From positions 62,001-126,000 of the forward strand of contig NZ_NKRG01000002.1 of the NCBI RefSeq assembly GCF_003351105.1: a DNA stretch of 64,000 bases, given 5' to 3'. This document shows positions 18,026 through 27,813 of this stretch, one piece after another. The DNA comes from Thermosipho africanus Ob7. Its GTDB lineage: Bacteria; Thermotogota; Thermotogae; Thermotogales; Fervidobacteriaceae. The notes below the pieces were generated by a model that saw nothing but the letters and a program-made list of their open reading frames with translations, searched no databases and was not told the origin of the DNA. Within the stretch, counting starts at the first letter, position 1. Every line of letters begins with the position of its first letter. A program made the translations under genes and the position numbers.

Positions 18026-19542
18026 AGAGTGTAGAGGTAGTATCTGTACACCTTCACGATTATTTGTATTTTAAAGATGTAGATATTTACTTTGATAAAG
18101 GATTAAATGTTATTACCGGTGAAACTGGTGCCGGAAAAAGTTTAATGTTGGATATTTTTGGGATATTGCTTGGAGTTACCCCAGGTAGAGTAGACAACTA
18201 CAGCGTGGAAGTAGTAATTGATATTCCAGATGATATCTTGGAATATGAAATTTATAAGGGAGAAAATGTATTTTCAGTTAAAAGAAACAATTCAAGAACA
18301 ACTTTTAAGATAAATGGAAGAGTATATCCAAAGAATATTGTATCTTCAATTTTATCAAATTATATAACTTTACATAGACAAAATTCACACATGAAATTTT
18401 TGGAACAAAATTTTTTGATATCTATTTTAGATGAAATTTCAAATAATAAAAACTTATTAAATGAGTATAGAAAATATTATGAATTATATAAAGAATTAAA
18501 CGAACTTATTAAAAGTGAGAGTCTGAATAAGCTATATGAAAAGTTAGAATATTTAGAGTCAGTTATAAAAGAAATAGAAGAAGTAAACCCAACTGTCGAA
18601 GAAGAAGAACTCTTAAATGAACAGTACAACGTTGCTACTAAGCTTCAAGAAACCGTAGAAAAGTATAATGAAATTTTAAACGAAAGTGAAGTTATTTCAG
18701 AAAAACTGTGGAACATAAAAAAGATAATTAATGATAAGTATGAAGAATCAGTAAATGCAGCTTTAGATATTGTAGAAACATTAAAATTAGATATTCAAAA
18801 AGAACTTTCAGAAATTGAAGGATATGATGTTAAAGAAATAGAAGAAAAGATCTGGCAATATAACCAACTAAAGAGAAAATACGGTCCCACTCTAGAAGAT
18901 GTTTTATTAAATTATGAAAATTATATGAAAGAATTAAATGAAATTAAAAAGAAAATAGAATTATTAGAAGATTCTCAAAAAAAGATAGAAGATTGTTTAA
19001 AAAACATGAAAGAACTTTCAGAAAAAATTTCGTTAAATAGAAAAAAAGCCGCTGAAAAAGTAAGTGAAGCATTCTTAAAGCACTGCAATGATTTAAATCT
19101 AAATATAGAAATTCAATTCAATTTTTCAAAAATTGATTATAATTACAATGGATTTGACAAAGTTGAATTATTAGGAAGAACTGTAAAAAATCAACCTCTA
19201 AAACCGTTGAAAGTTATAGCCTCTGGCGGTGAACTTTCAAGGTTAATGCTAGCTCTGGAACTTTCAGTAGTATCAGATGGTATCCTAATTTTTGATGAAG
19301 TAGATGCAGGAATCAGTGGTGAAACTGGTAATAAACTAGCTGAAAAGCTTAAAGAAGTGTCTGAAAGATATCAAGTAATCGTAGTCACACACCTTCCACA
19401 AGTTGCAGTAAGAGCCGACAAACATTTCGTAGTTTTAAAAGATCAAAAATCTGGATTAATAAAAGAACTAGATGAAGAAGAACGTTCAATTGAAATCAAA
19501 AGAATGGTAGGTTCCGATGATGTACTTAAGTTTATAGATTAA
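18022..19542 (+). CDS. recN: DNA repair ATPase RecN
   Basis: SMC-like protein of double-strand-break repair. Walker A GETGAGKS at about 33-40, long central coiled coil (about 150-330), ABC signature ASGGELSRLMLALE, Walker B LIFDEVDAGISG and a switch histidine in VVTHLPQVA. At 506 residues it is slightly shorter than the usual 550, through a shorter coil. It overlaps cdd by four bases. Confidence 0.95.
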   Translation: MKSVEVVSVHLHDYLYFKDVDIYFDKGLNVITGETGAGKSLMLDIFGILLGVTPGRVDNYSVEVVIDIPDDILEYEIYKGENVFSVKRNNSRTTFKINGRVYPKNIVSSILSNYITLHRQNSHMKFLEQNFLISILDEISNNKNLLNEYRKYYELYKELNELIKSESLNKLYEKLEYLESVIKEIEEVNPTVEEEELLNEQYNVATKLQETVEKYNEILNESEVISEKLWNIKKIINDKYEESVNAALDIVETLKLDIQKELSEIEGYDVKEIEEKIWQYNQLKRKYGPTLEDVLLNYENYMKELNEIKKKIELLEDSQKKIEDCLKNMKELSEKISLNRKKAAEKVSEAFLKHCNDLNLNIEIQFNFSKIDYNYNGFDKVELLGRTVKNQPLKPLKVIASGGELSRLMLALELSVVSDGILIFDEVDAGISGETGNKLAEKLKEVSERYQVIVVTHLPQVAVRADKHFVVLKDQKSGLIKELDEEERSIEIKRMVGSDDVLKFID

Positions 19543-19559
19543 ATTAGGGTGGTAATTTT

Positions 19560-20081
19560 ATGAAAAAGGCGATAATTTATACATTACTTTTAGCGATATT
19601 TTTGTTTTTTTGGGGCTGTAATTATGAAAAATATAATAATTGTGTATCAATAGGGAATGAAAAGTATTGCCTTCAAGATAATGATGAAATAATTAGTATA
19701 AATACTAACTTTGGTTATCTAATAGGCAATAAAAAAAATTTGATTTACTTTGAAGGTATTTCTCAAAGCGGCGGAGTTGATATTGAAGATTCTCTTAACA
19801 AGGCAAGAATTGATGCAGCTTTAAAAATGATAGATTTTTTTGGCGTAAAGGTAGGAACTTACAACGGTAATGTAAAAATAAATTATGGAAGCATAAGTGA
19901 AGTCTCATTAAAAATTATTAAAATTTTAAACAGTTCATTAGAATACCTGGTTTTTAGAAGAAATAGAGGCAATTTTTATGAAATTCATACCATACTGATC
20001 TATATACCGGGTAACAAAAAATTCATCCCCATTTATGAGGATGAATTCTCAAAAAAATTATGGCAATATGCTAATCAATAA
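19560..20081 (+). CDS. Putative lipoprotein, LPP20-like
   Basis: A 173-residue exported protein. The N-terminus is a lipoprotein signal ending FFWGC, with the lipid-bearing Cys near residue 20. The mature part contains FEGISQSGG...[19 protein letters not shown], which resembles the LPP20 family of envelope lipoproteins. Function unknown. Start ATG after AGGGTGGTAA. It converges on ligA with an 11-base overlap, and its last codons hold the probable ligA terminator. Confidence 0.75.
   Translation: MKKAIIYTLLLAIFLFFWGCNYEKYNNCVSIGNEKYCLQDNDEIISINTNFGYLIGNKKNLIYFEGISQSGGVDIEDSLNKARIDAALKMIDFFGVKVGTYNGNVKINYGSISEVSLKIIKILNSSLEYLVFRRNRGNFYEIHTILIYIPGNKKFIPIYEDEFSKKLWQYANQ
20015..20047 (-). terminator. 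Probable ligA terminator inside the lipoprotein gene
   Basis: Read on the minus strand, AATTCATCC (20047-20039) and GGATGAATT (20028-20020) form a 9-base stem with a 10-base loop, followed by a T-tract ending TTTTTTG. It lies 24 bases beyond the ligA stop and inside coding sequence of the opposite gene. Confidence 0.65.
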
Positions 20082-22068
20082 TCATTTTTTTAAATTCATC
20101 TTCATTTATAATTTTTACACCAAGTTCCAATGCTTTTTGATATTTCGAACCAGGTTTTTCACCAACTAATAGATAATCCGTTTTTGAAGAAACAGTATTA
20201 GTAACTTTTCCACCAAGTTTTTCTATAATTTCTTTTACTTCTTCCCTTGTAAAAGAATTAAATTTTCCGGTTATTACAAATGTTAAGCCTGCTAACTTAG
20301 AAGACTTTTTAGTGTCTTCTTCCTGTTCTAGTTTTACACCTGCATTTTCTAATTTTCTAATTATTTCTTTTGTCTTTTCATTTTTAAAGTACTCGATAAT
20401 ATTTTTTGCAACTTCAGGTCCAATTCCTTCAATAGAAGTTAACTCATCATAACTAGCTTGAGAAAGTGCTTTAATACTTTTAAACTTATCGGCTAATATC
20501 TTGGCAGTTTTTTCGCCCACAAGTGGAATTCCAAGACCAATAATAACTCTATATAAAGGAGTATTTTTAGCCTTCTCAATTTGTTCTAAAATATTTGCAA
20601 TAGATTTTTGACCTAATCCACTTATTTGTGCAAGATCAAATGGGGTAAGATAAAATATATCTGCTACATCATTTATTAATCTTGCATCTACTATCTTTTC
20701 AACTATTTTTTCTCCCAAGCCACTTATATTAAATGCAGATTTAGAAACAAATATTTCCATATGTCGCTTTAATTTTTGTGGACAATGAGGATTTAAACAT
20801 CTTATAGCAACTTCTTCTTCTGAAATTTTACCAACTTTCCCACCACAAATTGGACATGATTTTGGAATTTCAATTTCAAGTTCTTTTCCCGTTCTCTTTT
20901 CTTTTATAACACTTACAATTTGAGGAATTATACCACCAGCTTTTTCTACATACACGTGATCTCCTATTCTTATATCCTTTTCTTTTATGTAATCAAAATT
21001 ATGCAAAGAAGCTCTTTTAACAATAGAACCTTCTAAATTAATTGGTTCTAAAACTGCTACGGGTGTTATAACTCCAGTTCTTCCAACATTAAGTTCTATA
21101 TTCAAAATTTTTGATTCAGCTTTAATGGAAGGAAATTTGAAAGCAATAGCCCATCTTGGAGCTTTTGCAGTTTCGCCCAATTTCCTTTGATATTCAAAAT
21201 TATTAACTTTAATTACAAGTCCATCAATCCAATAATCTAATTGTGTTCTCTTCTTGGTCATTTCTTTCCAAAAATCTATTACACAATTAACATCATGACA
21301 TAACCTTGAATAAGGATTAGTTTTAAATCCTATTTCTTTTAAGAATTTTAAAGCTTCCCATTGAGTTTTTAAGCCATAAATCTCTGGGTTTACTACATAA
21401 TAAATAAAAGAATCAAGATTTCTTTTAGCAACTATAGAAGAATCTAGTTGTCTTATAGTTCCAGCAGTAGCATTTCGTGGATTTGCAAAGGGTTGTAAGC
21501 CCTCCTCTTCTGCAATTTTGTTATACTTTTCAAATTCTTTTACTGGCATGAAAATTTCTCCTCTAACTTCAATTGTCAAATTTTTAAATAACCTAAGTGG
21601 AATAGATTTTATTTTTTTTACATTTTCGGATATATCTTCACCTTCAATGCCATCTCCTCTACTTAATGCAGTAACAAATTGGCCATTTTCATATCTTAAA
21701 GCTACAGAAATACCATCAATTTTTAATTCACAAACATATTCAACTTCATTAACCCCTAGTAATTTTTTTATCCTTTCATCAAATTCCTTTATTTCTTCTT
21801 CGTTATATGTATTATCCAAGCTTAACATAGGAATCGAATGCATAACTTTTTTAAATCCGTCAAGAACTTTTCCTCCAACTTTTTGTGTTGGCGACGTAGG
21901 AGAATAAAACTCAGGGTATTTTTTCTCTAACTCTATAAGTCTTTTAAGAAGTTTATCGTATTCTTCATCACTAATTACGGGATCAGCAAGAACATAATAT
22001 CTGTAATTGTGATATTCTATTTCTTCCCTTAATTTTTCAATTTCCTCTTTAAATTTTTTCTTATCCAT
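20071..22068 (-). CDS. ligA: NAD-dependent DNA ligase
   Basis: A 665-residue replicative ligase. In order: an Ia domain, an adenylation domain with AMP-accepting Lys116 in CELKIDG, an OB-fold, a four-Cys zinc finger (CPICGG ... [10 protein letters not shown]), helix-hairpin-helix repeats ([23 protein letters not shown]) and a C-terminal BRCT domain (about 588-665, [12 protein letters not shown]). All parts are intact. ATG follows TGAGGTGATGGT. It is a single-gene unit. Confidence 0.97.
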   Translation of the reverse strand: MDKKKFKEEIEKLREEIEYHNYRYYVLADPVISDEEYDKLLKRLIELEKKYPEFYSPTSPTQKVGGKVLDGFKKVMHSIPMLSLDNTYNEEEIKEFDERIKKLLGVNEVEYVCELKIDGISVALRYENGQFVTALSRGDGIEGEDISENVKKIKSIPLRLFKNLTIEVRGEIFMPVKEFEKYNKIAEEEGLQPFANPRNATAGTIRQLDSSIVAKRNLDSFIYYVVNPEIYGLKTQWEALKFLKEIGFKTNPYSRLCHDVNCVIDFWKEMTKKRTQLDYWIDGLVIKVNNFEYQRKLGETAKAPRWAIAFKFPSIKAESKILNIELNVGRTGVITPVAVLEPINLEGSIVKRASLHNFDYIKEKDIRIGDHVYVEKAGGIIPQIVSVIKEKRTGKELEIEIPKSCPICGGKVGKISEEEVAIRCLNPHCPQKLKRHMEIFVSKSAFNISGLGEKIVEKIVDARLINDVADIFYLTPFDLAQISGLGQKSIANILEQIEKAKNTPLYRVIIGLGIPLVGEKTAKILADKFKSIKALSQASYDELTSIEGIGPEVAKNIIEYFKNEKTKEIIRKLENAGVKLEQEEDTKKSSKLAGLTFVITGKFNSFTREEVKEIIEKLGGKVTNTVSSKTDYLLVGEKPGSKYQKALELGVKIINEDEFKKMIID

Positions 22069-22095
22069 ACCATCACCTCAAATTTTTTGATAAAT

Positions 22096-22124
22096 TTGCA
22101 AAATTTTTTGTTATATGGTAAAAT
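22096..22124 (+). promoter_or_regulatory. Promoter of the small membrane protein
   Basis: TTGCAA and TAAAAT are separated by 17 bases with TGG before the -10 box (TGGTAAAAT). It is 30 bases before ATG 22155. Confidence 0.7.
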
Positions 22125-22154
22125 ATTTTTGCAATACAAAAAAGGAGGGATAAT

Positions 22155-22373
22155 ATGATAAATTTTCTTGCCATTTTAGGAGTAATATTTTTAGTATTAC
22201 TTGGTATTATATTTTTCCCATTTTTATCTCCTATATTATCTATAGTTTTAGGAGTTTTATTAATTGTACTAATATTTGTAGGGCTTGTAACAATAGTTTT
22301 TCCAGTTGTTTTAGTTATAATAGCAATCGCCCTAATAGTTAAAGGTATAAAATATATAGCAAATAAAAGGTGA
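22155..22373 (+). CDS. Small hydrophobic membrane protein of unknown function
   Basis: 72 residues, almost entirely hydrophobic: two or three membrane segments between residues 2 and 65, rich in Ile, Val and Leu, then a basic end (KGIKYIANKR). No family recognised. Its own consensus promoter, AAAGGAGGG ribosome binding site and terminator argue that it is a real, independently expressed gene. Confidence 0.7.
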   Translation: MINFLAILGVIFLVLLGIIFFPFLSPILSIVLGVLLIVLIFVGLVTIVFPVVLVIIAIALIVKGIKYIANKR

Positions 22374-22395
22374 GGCTATTTAAGCCTCACTTTTT
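22361..22395. terminator. Bidirectional terminator between the small membrane gene and rnr
   Basis: GTGAGGCT (22370-22377) pairs with AGCCTCAC (22383-22390), loop ATTTA, flanked by A-rich sequence on the left and five T on the right. It serves both convergent genes. The plus stop TGA starts inside the stem and the minus stop TAA lies in the loop. Confidence 0.9.
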
Positions 22396-24500
22396 GCTAT
22401 TTCAAAGTCTATTTGCATTCTTGTTTTGTTTGCATTTACAACTTTTGCTTTTAATTTGTCACCAATTTTGAATACTTTTCCAGTGTGTGAACCAATTAAG
22501 ATACTTCTTTCTTCGTCATAAAGAAAGTAATCATCTAAAGTTGAAATATGAATTAATCCGGATATGTTTTTATCTATGATTTCTACAAATAATCCAAATT
22601 TTGTTACTGCAGTAACTACTACATCAAATGTCTCGCCAATATGTTTTGATATATAGTCAATTTTCTTCAAAGCCGTATAATCCCACTCTGCTTCATCTGC
22701 TACTCTCTCCCTCTTACTTGAATGTACCGCAATTTTTGATAGTTTATCATTTAGTTTTGTAATTTCCTTTTTAGTTAATTTGCCATTTGTTGATAAAAAT
22801 TGCTTTATTAATCTATGAACAACTAGATCTGGGTATCTTCTAATAGGAGATGTAAAATGTGTATAAGCATAGGATGCTAAGCCGAAATGTCCAATATTGT
22901 TTGCAGAATATACAGCCCTTTTCATAGATCTTACAAGAAGTCTTTCTATACTTCCACGAAGTGGATGGTTTTTAGTTTTTTCTAAAAGTTCTTGTAAAAG
23001 TTTTGACGTTATTTTTTTTGGAACTTTAAAGCTAATACCTATTGCAGAAAGATAATTTTTTAATTGAATTATTGTATCTGGATCAGGTTTTTCGTGAATC
23101 CTGTATACGAAAGGCAAATCAAAATTATAGAACAATTCTGCAATTGTCTCATTAGCCTTTATCATGAATTCTTCTATAATTACCTCGGCTTCTCCCCTCT
23201 CTCTTGGTATAATATCAATTGTGTTCCCCTTTTCATCTAGGATTATTTTTACTTCTCCACCTTCAATATCTAAAATCGCCCCACGTCTTTTTCTTGCATT
23301 TCTTAGAACATCTTTTAATTCTTTCATTAAAATAAGTTGGTCATACAAATCACCGATTTTATTAAAGGCTACTTTATCGCCCTTAAATAAAGCATTTACA
23401 TCGTCATATACTAATCTTCTATGGCTTCTAATTACACCTGGTGCAACTTCAAAATCTACAACGTTTCCTTCTCTATCTATTTCCATAACAAGTGACATAA
23501 CTAACCTATCTTCACCTTGTACTAGACTACAGATACCATGAGATAACTTAAAAGGAAGCATTGGAAGAACTCTATCTATTAAATAAACACTCGTTCCTCT
23601 TTTAAATGCTTCTTTATCTAATTCACTTCCTTCTTTTACATAATGAGAAACATCGGCAATATGTACACCAAGTAAATAATTATCATTTTTTAATTTTTTA
23701 ACACTAACTGCATCGTCAAAATCTTTGGCATCAGGTCCATCAATAGTAACTACAATTTCATTTCTAAAATCTTTTCTATTTCTAAGGTCTTTTTCTAAAA
23801 TCCTATCTGGAATTTTAGATGCTTCTTTTAATACCTTATCTGGAAATTCAAGTGGAAGATCATGTTTAACAACTACAGTAGGAAAATCAGTTGCCGGATC
23901 ATCGGCATATCCCAAGACTTCTATAATTTTGGCTACAGGATTTTTAGTTGGCGTTGGATACTTAATTATCTTTCCAACAACTTTTTCCCCTGGTTTTGCA
24001 TTATTGAAAAATTCAATGGGAACGTAAAAATCATATTGGATTTTAGGATCATCTGGTATTATAAAAGCAGCCCTGCCAATAGGCTGAAAGGTTCCAACAA
24101 CTTTTTTTAAGCCATGATCTAAAATTTTTACAACTCTTCCTTCTGGTATGTCGTACCATTTTCCTGTAATTTCTACAACAACCTTATCTTTATGAATGGC
24201 TCTTCCTGCCTTTTCAGCTGGAACTGCAATTTCTTCTCCGTTTTCAGTCCAAACAAAAGCCATAGTCCCATTTCTTGTAAACTCAATTGTTCCAACAATC
24301 ATGTTCTTTCCTATAACTTTGTATCTTCCTTTTGAATCTTTATATATTTTTCCTTCATTTTGTAATTCTTTAAGTAATTTTCTAACAATTTTCTTTTCAT
24401 CTTTATTTTTAATTTTCAAGGCATTATAAATTTCTTTTTGTATCATTGGTTTATAACTACTTGAATTAAAAAAACTTTCTAATTTCTTTTTGTTAATCAT
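22380..24500 (-). CDS. rnr: Ribonuclease R
   Basis: 3'-5' exoribonuclease of the RNB family, 706 residues. An N-terminal winged helix and two cold-shock-like domains precede the RNB domain, whose catalytic aspartates lie in DGPDAKDFDDA near residue 260. A C-terminal S1 domain (about 620-700) follows. Start ATG after AAAGGAGTGA. Last gene of the 30755-22380 operon. Confidence 0.94.
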   Translation of the reverse strand: MINKKKLESFFNSSSYKPMIQKEIYNALKIKNKDEKKIVRKLLKELQNEGKIYKDSKGRYKVIGKNMIVGTIEFTRNGTMAFVWTENGEEIAVPAEKAGRAIHKDKVVVEITGKWYDIPEGRVVKILDHGLKKVVGTFQPIGRAAFIIPDDPKIQYDFYVPIEFFNNAKPGEKVVGKIIKYPTPTKNPVAKIIEVLGYADDPATDFPTVVVKHDLPLEFPDKVLKEASKIPDRILEKDLRNRKDFRNEIVVTIDGPDAKDFDDAVSVKKLKNDNYLLGVHIADVSHYVKEGSELDKEAFKRGTSVYLIDRVLPMLPFKLSHGICSLVQGEDRLVMSLVMEIDREGNVVDFEVAPGVIRSHRRLVYDDVNALFKGDKVAFNKIGDLYDQLILMKELKDVLRNARKRRGAILDIEGGEVKIILDEKGNTIDIIPRERGEAEVIIEEFMIKANETIAELFYNFDLPFVYRIHEKPDPDTIIQLKNYLSAIGISFKVPKKITSKLLQELLEKTKNHPLRGSIERLLVRSMKRAVYSANNIGHFGLASYAYTHFTSPIRRYPDLVVHRLIKQFLSTNGKLTKKEITKLNDKLSKIAVHSSKRERVADEAEWDYTALKKIDYISKHIGETFDVVVTAVTKFGLFVEIIDKNISGLIHISTLDDYFLYDEERSILIGSHTGKVFKIGDKLKAKVVNANKTRMQIDFEIAKSEA

Positions 24501-24504
24501 TAAA

Positions 24505-25752
24505 TCACTCCTTTACCTTTCTTAAGATTGAAACATAGAATGGTGTTAATGTTTCGTCAGGATAAAATAATGCACCGTACCCATCCCAAATATATTTTAT
24601 ATTAAATTTTTCTAATTTTTCTCTTATATCAACAAATTCTGCATAACGTGAAAATTCTTTAACTACTTGTGTGTTTTCTTCGTAAGTAACAGTACAAGTT
24701 GAATATATCAAAAGGCCAAATTTATTTAGATACTTCCAAAGGTTTGAAACAATCTTTTTTTGTAATTTTGAAAGTTCCAAAATATTATTTTTAGATTGAC
24801 GTCTCAATACTTCCGGATTTCTTCTACCTGTTCCAAGACTTGTACACGGGGCATCAACAAAAATTTTGTCGAATAAATTATCTAACTTTAAATTCGAAGC
24901 ATCTTCGCACATTATTCTTTTAGGAGAAAGTCCTAATCTTTCAAATTGCTCCTCAAGAATACTAATTTTAGACTTTTCATAATCATTTACGTATAAATTA
25001 ACATCGCTAATTTCTAAAATATGCGTTGCTTTTCCACCAGGTGCAGCACAAGCATCAAGAACATTTTCTTTACTTTCATAATTAACCAATAAAGGAATAA
25101 TTTGCGAAGATTCACTTTGAAATATTATGTATCCATTTTTATATTCTTCTAATTCCCAAGGATTAGTTTCCAATCTTTCAAAAATAATACCTACAGGTGA
25201 ATGAGGAGCAAATGTTATATTTTCTAATACTAAATCCTTCCTATTTATTTTTCTCATATTTACCCTTGCTGTAGTTTTTAATGGTTTTTGATTGTATTCT
25301 AACATTTCTAAAAGATAATCATTTGGAAGAAATGTTTTCCAGTATTCAATCAACCATTTTGGATGTGAATATTTAAGATGTAATTCTTTAGGTTCAATAT
25401 ACCCAATTTTTGCAATTTTTCTCAAAACAGCATTTACCAATCCTCTAAACGATTTTTTCTCAACCAATTCCACACAGTTATTAACTACAGAATAAGAGGG
25501 CTTGTTGGTAAAGATGAGTTGATATGCTCCAATCCTTAAAATGGTTCTTATAGAAGGTGGAATATCACGCTTTTTTAAGTATGAATCAATTATCCAGTCA
25601 AGATATTCTTGTTTTCTCAAAACTCCAAAAATTAAATTCTTAAAAAAAGCTTTCTCCTCCACATAGGAGAAAGCCTGATAGAATTCTGATGAAAATATTC
25701 CCCTTCTAAATTTTTTCCTCAAAAGCCGATACGCGATTATTAGATCATTCAA
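24505..25752 (-). CDS. rsmB: 16S rRNA m5C967 methyltransferase RsmB
   Basis: A 415-residue protein: an N-terminal NusB-like RNA-binding domain (about 1-130) and a SAM-dependent methylase domain with LDACAAPGGKATH, VDAPCTSLGTGRRNPE and the catalytic STCTVTYEEN. TTG 25752 is nine bases after GGAGG and overlaps the upstream protease gene by four bases. Length is typical. Confidence 0.93.
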   Translation of the reverse strand: MNDLIIAYRLLRKKFRRGIFSSEFYQAFSYVEEKAFFKNLIFGVLRKQEYLDWIIDSYLKKRDIPPSIRTILRIGAYQLIFTNKPSYSVVNNCVELVEKKSFRGLVNAVLRKIAKIGYIEPKELHLKYSHPKWLIEYWKTFLPNDYLLEMLEYNQKPLKTTARVNMRKINRKDLVLENITFAPHSPVGIIFERLETNPWELEEYKNGYIIFQSESSQIIPLLVNYESKENVLDACAAPGGKATHILEISDVNLYVNDYEKSKISILEEQFERLGLSPKRIMCEDASNLKLDNLFDKIFVDAPCTSLGTGRRNPEVLRRQSKNNILELSKLQKKIVSNLWKYLNKFGLLIYSTCTVTYEENTQVVKEFSRYAEFVDIREKLEKFNIKYIWDGYGALFYPDETLTPFYVSILRKVKE

Positions 25753-26441
25753 TCTCTATTTCCTCCCAAAAAGCCTGCTATTAAAAGCATCCTAAGTAAT
25801 TGCAAAAATGCCATCAATGTTCCAGCAACATATGTCATTGCAGCAGCCCCTAAAACTTTTTTAACACCTTCAAGTTCACTTGGTGGCATCATAAGATTTG
25901 TACGTAGAATTTTTACTGCACGATTACTTGCATCAAATTCAACCGGAAGTGTTATTAAGGAAAATATCACAGCAAGAGAAAATAATAACACACCGATCCT
26001 AATCAAAGCAATGTTCATAAATATAAAACCTGCAATAAATAATATCCAAGATAAATTAGACGCAAAAGATACAACTGGAGCAATTCCAGTACGGATTACC
26101 AAAGGCACATAATGTCTAGCATGTTGAATAGCATGTCCAATTTCGTGGGCTACTACTCCAAGAGCAGCAATAGAATTTGAATTATATGTTGCATCAGATA
26201 ATCTGACAACCTTTGTTCTTGGATCATAATGGTCTGTCAAATGCCCTGGAATTTTCTCAATTTTTACGTTGTATAATCCAGCTGATTCAAGCATGTACTT
26301 TGCTAATTGAGCTCCCGTCATATTTAATGATGATGGAATTTTCGAATATCTTGAAAACCTTTCTTGAACGTAGGCTTGTGCTATGAAAGCTAGTAATAAC
26401 CCCGGTATAAGTATAATGAATGTTGGATCAAAAAAGAACAT
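25749..26441 (-). CDS. Membrane neutral zinc metallopeptidase, YugP family
   Basis: 230 residues. The HExxH motif lies in VVAHEIGHAIQHA, and DASNRAVKIL gives a probable third ligand. Hydrophobic segments occur at the N-terminus, around 125-165 and at the C-terminus. Known family members are membrane-bound putative Zn proteases with unknown targets. ATG follows GGAGGTGATT. The gene sits between the response regulator and rsmB genes. Confidence 0.88.
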   Translation of the reverse strand: MFFFDPTFIILIPGLLLAFIAQAYVQERFSRYSKIPSSLNMTGAQLAKYMLESAGLYNVKIEKIPGHLTDHYDPRTKVVRLSDATYNSNSIAALGVVAHEIGHAIQHARHYVPLVIRTGIAPVVSFASNLSWILFIAGFIFMNIALIRIGVLLFSLAVIFSLITLPVEFDASNRAVKILRTNLMMPPSELEGVKKVLGAAAMTYVAGTLMAFLQLLRMLLIAGFLGGNRD

Positions 26442-26462
26442 TTAATCACCTCCAAATAATGA

Positions 26463-27116
26463 TTATGATATAGTATAGCCAATTCCCCTGACCGTTTTAA
26501 TTATGTCTGAGGATAATTTTTTTCTTAAATAGTTTATATATACCTCAACAGTGTTTTCAGAACCTTCATAGGAAATCCCCCATACTGCATCTAATATTTC
26601 CTCTTTTGATACTACCCTTCCAGCATTTTTTACTAGGTAAGCCAACAGATCGAATTCCGTTTTTGAAAGATTGATAGGCTTACCCTTAAATTTAGCCTCC
26701 CTCTTTGAGATATTTATTATTAGATCCTTAATTTTAATTTCATCATTCAAAGTTATATTTTTTCTTCTTGCAATAGCTTTTACTCTTGCAAATAATTCTT
26801 CAAAGTCAAAAGGTTTTACTACATAATCATCTGCGCCACTCTCAAATCCTTCAAGTTTATTCTTTTTTTCTGACAATGCAGTTAACATTATAATCCCAGC
26901 TGATGGATCTAATTTTCTTATTCTTTTTGCTACTTCAGTTCCATCTATATCGGGAAGCATAATGTCTAATACAACAACATCAGGTTTAAACTCTTGATAT
27001 TCAATTATAGCATCTTCACCATATTCACAAGTTTTTACTGTACATTTTTCATGTTTGAATTCAAGTTCAAGTAACCTTCTTAGCTTATCATCATCTTCAA
27101 CTACTAAAATTTTCAT
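26463..27116 (-). CDS. OmpR/PhoB-type response regulator
   Basis: 217 residues. Receiver domain with the acidic pair in VEDDD, phospho-acceptor Asp in VVLDIMLPD near 51 and Lys in KPFDF, then a winged-helix DNA-binding domain (about 122-215) ending in TVRGIGYTI. No kinase gene is adjacent; the only kinase in the window is at 7364. The gene overlaps the rlmB-like gene by 20 bases. Target genes unknown. Confidence 0.93.
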   Translation of the reverse strand: MKILVVEDDDKLRRLLELEFKHEKCTVKTCEYGEDAIIEYQEFKPDVVVLDIMLPDIDGTEVAKRIRKLDPSAGIIMLTALSEKKNKLEGFESGADDYVVKPFDFEELFARVKAIARRKNITLNDEIKIKDLIINISKREAKFKGKPINLSKTEFDLLAYLVKNAGRVVSKEEILDAVWGISYEGSENTVEVYINYLRKKLSSDIIKTVRGIGYTIS

Positions 27117-27813
27117 TTTGTCTCATCACCTCATAAAGTAATATACCAGCACTAACTGAAACATTCAGTGATTCTACACTATTTTTCATAGGAATTGTTA
27201 TTAAAGCATCGCATTTTTCTTTTACGTTTGGTCTAATTCCAGCGCCTTCATTTCCTAAAACAATAGCTATTGGTTTCCTTAAATCTGTTTTATAATAAAC
27301 TTTTCCATTAGTATCTGCACCGTATACCCATATTCCCATTTCTTTGATATTTTTTATAAAACGTGCAATATTGATCGTTTTTATTATATTTATTTTAAAA
27401 ATTGTTCCTACTGAAACTTTAACCACAGTTGGAGTAACTTGAACAGAATTGTTCTTAGGTATTATTATTGCATCTGCACCACTTGCAACAGCTGTCCTTA
27501 TTATTGCCCCAAAATTATGAGGATCTTGTAATTGGTCCAAAATTACTAAAAATGGTTTTTCTAAACTTTCAATAATACTTTCATCTTTATATTCAAATTC
27601 TCCAATATCAACAACAACACCTTGATGCTTTTCCGTATTACTTAACCTTTGCAGAACCTTTTTATTTGCAATTGTAAAAGGTAATTTTCTTTTTTTCACT
27701 TCATCAATTAGCTCAGTTAATTCTGCAGAGTTAGTATCTGAAAAGTAGATCATTCTAACTTTAGTATTTGTTTCAAGAATTTCTTTTAGAATATTTCTTC
27801 CATACACTTTCAT
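27097..27813 (-). CDS. rlmB: SpoU/TrmH-type 2'-O-methyltransferase, RlmB-like
   Basis: 238 residues. An N-terminal L30e-like substrate domain (about 1-75) precedes the SPOUT knot with motifs LDQLQDPHNFGAIIRTA, VLGNEGAGIRPNV and IPMKNSVESLNVSVSAGI. RlmB methylates G2251 of 23S rRNA; related TrmH enzymes act on tRNA, so the exact site is not proved. ATG after GGGAGGAG, four-base overlap with mazG. Confidence 0.85.
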   Translation of the reverse strand: MKVYGRNILKEILETNTKVRMIYFSDTNSAELTELIDEVKKRKLPFTIANKKVLQRLSNTEKHQGVVVDIGEFEYKDESIIESLEKPFLVILDQLQDPHNFGAIIRTAVASGADAIIIPKNNSVQVTPTVVKVSVGTIFKINIIKTINIARFIKNIKEMGIWVYGADTNGKVYYKTDLRKPIAIVLGNEGAGIRPNVKEKCDALITIPMKNSVESLNVSVSAGILLYEVMRQNENFSS

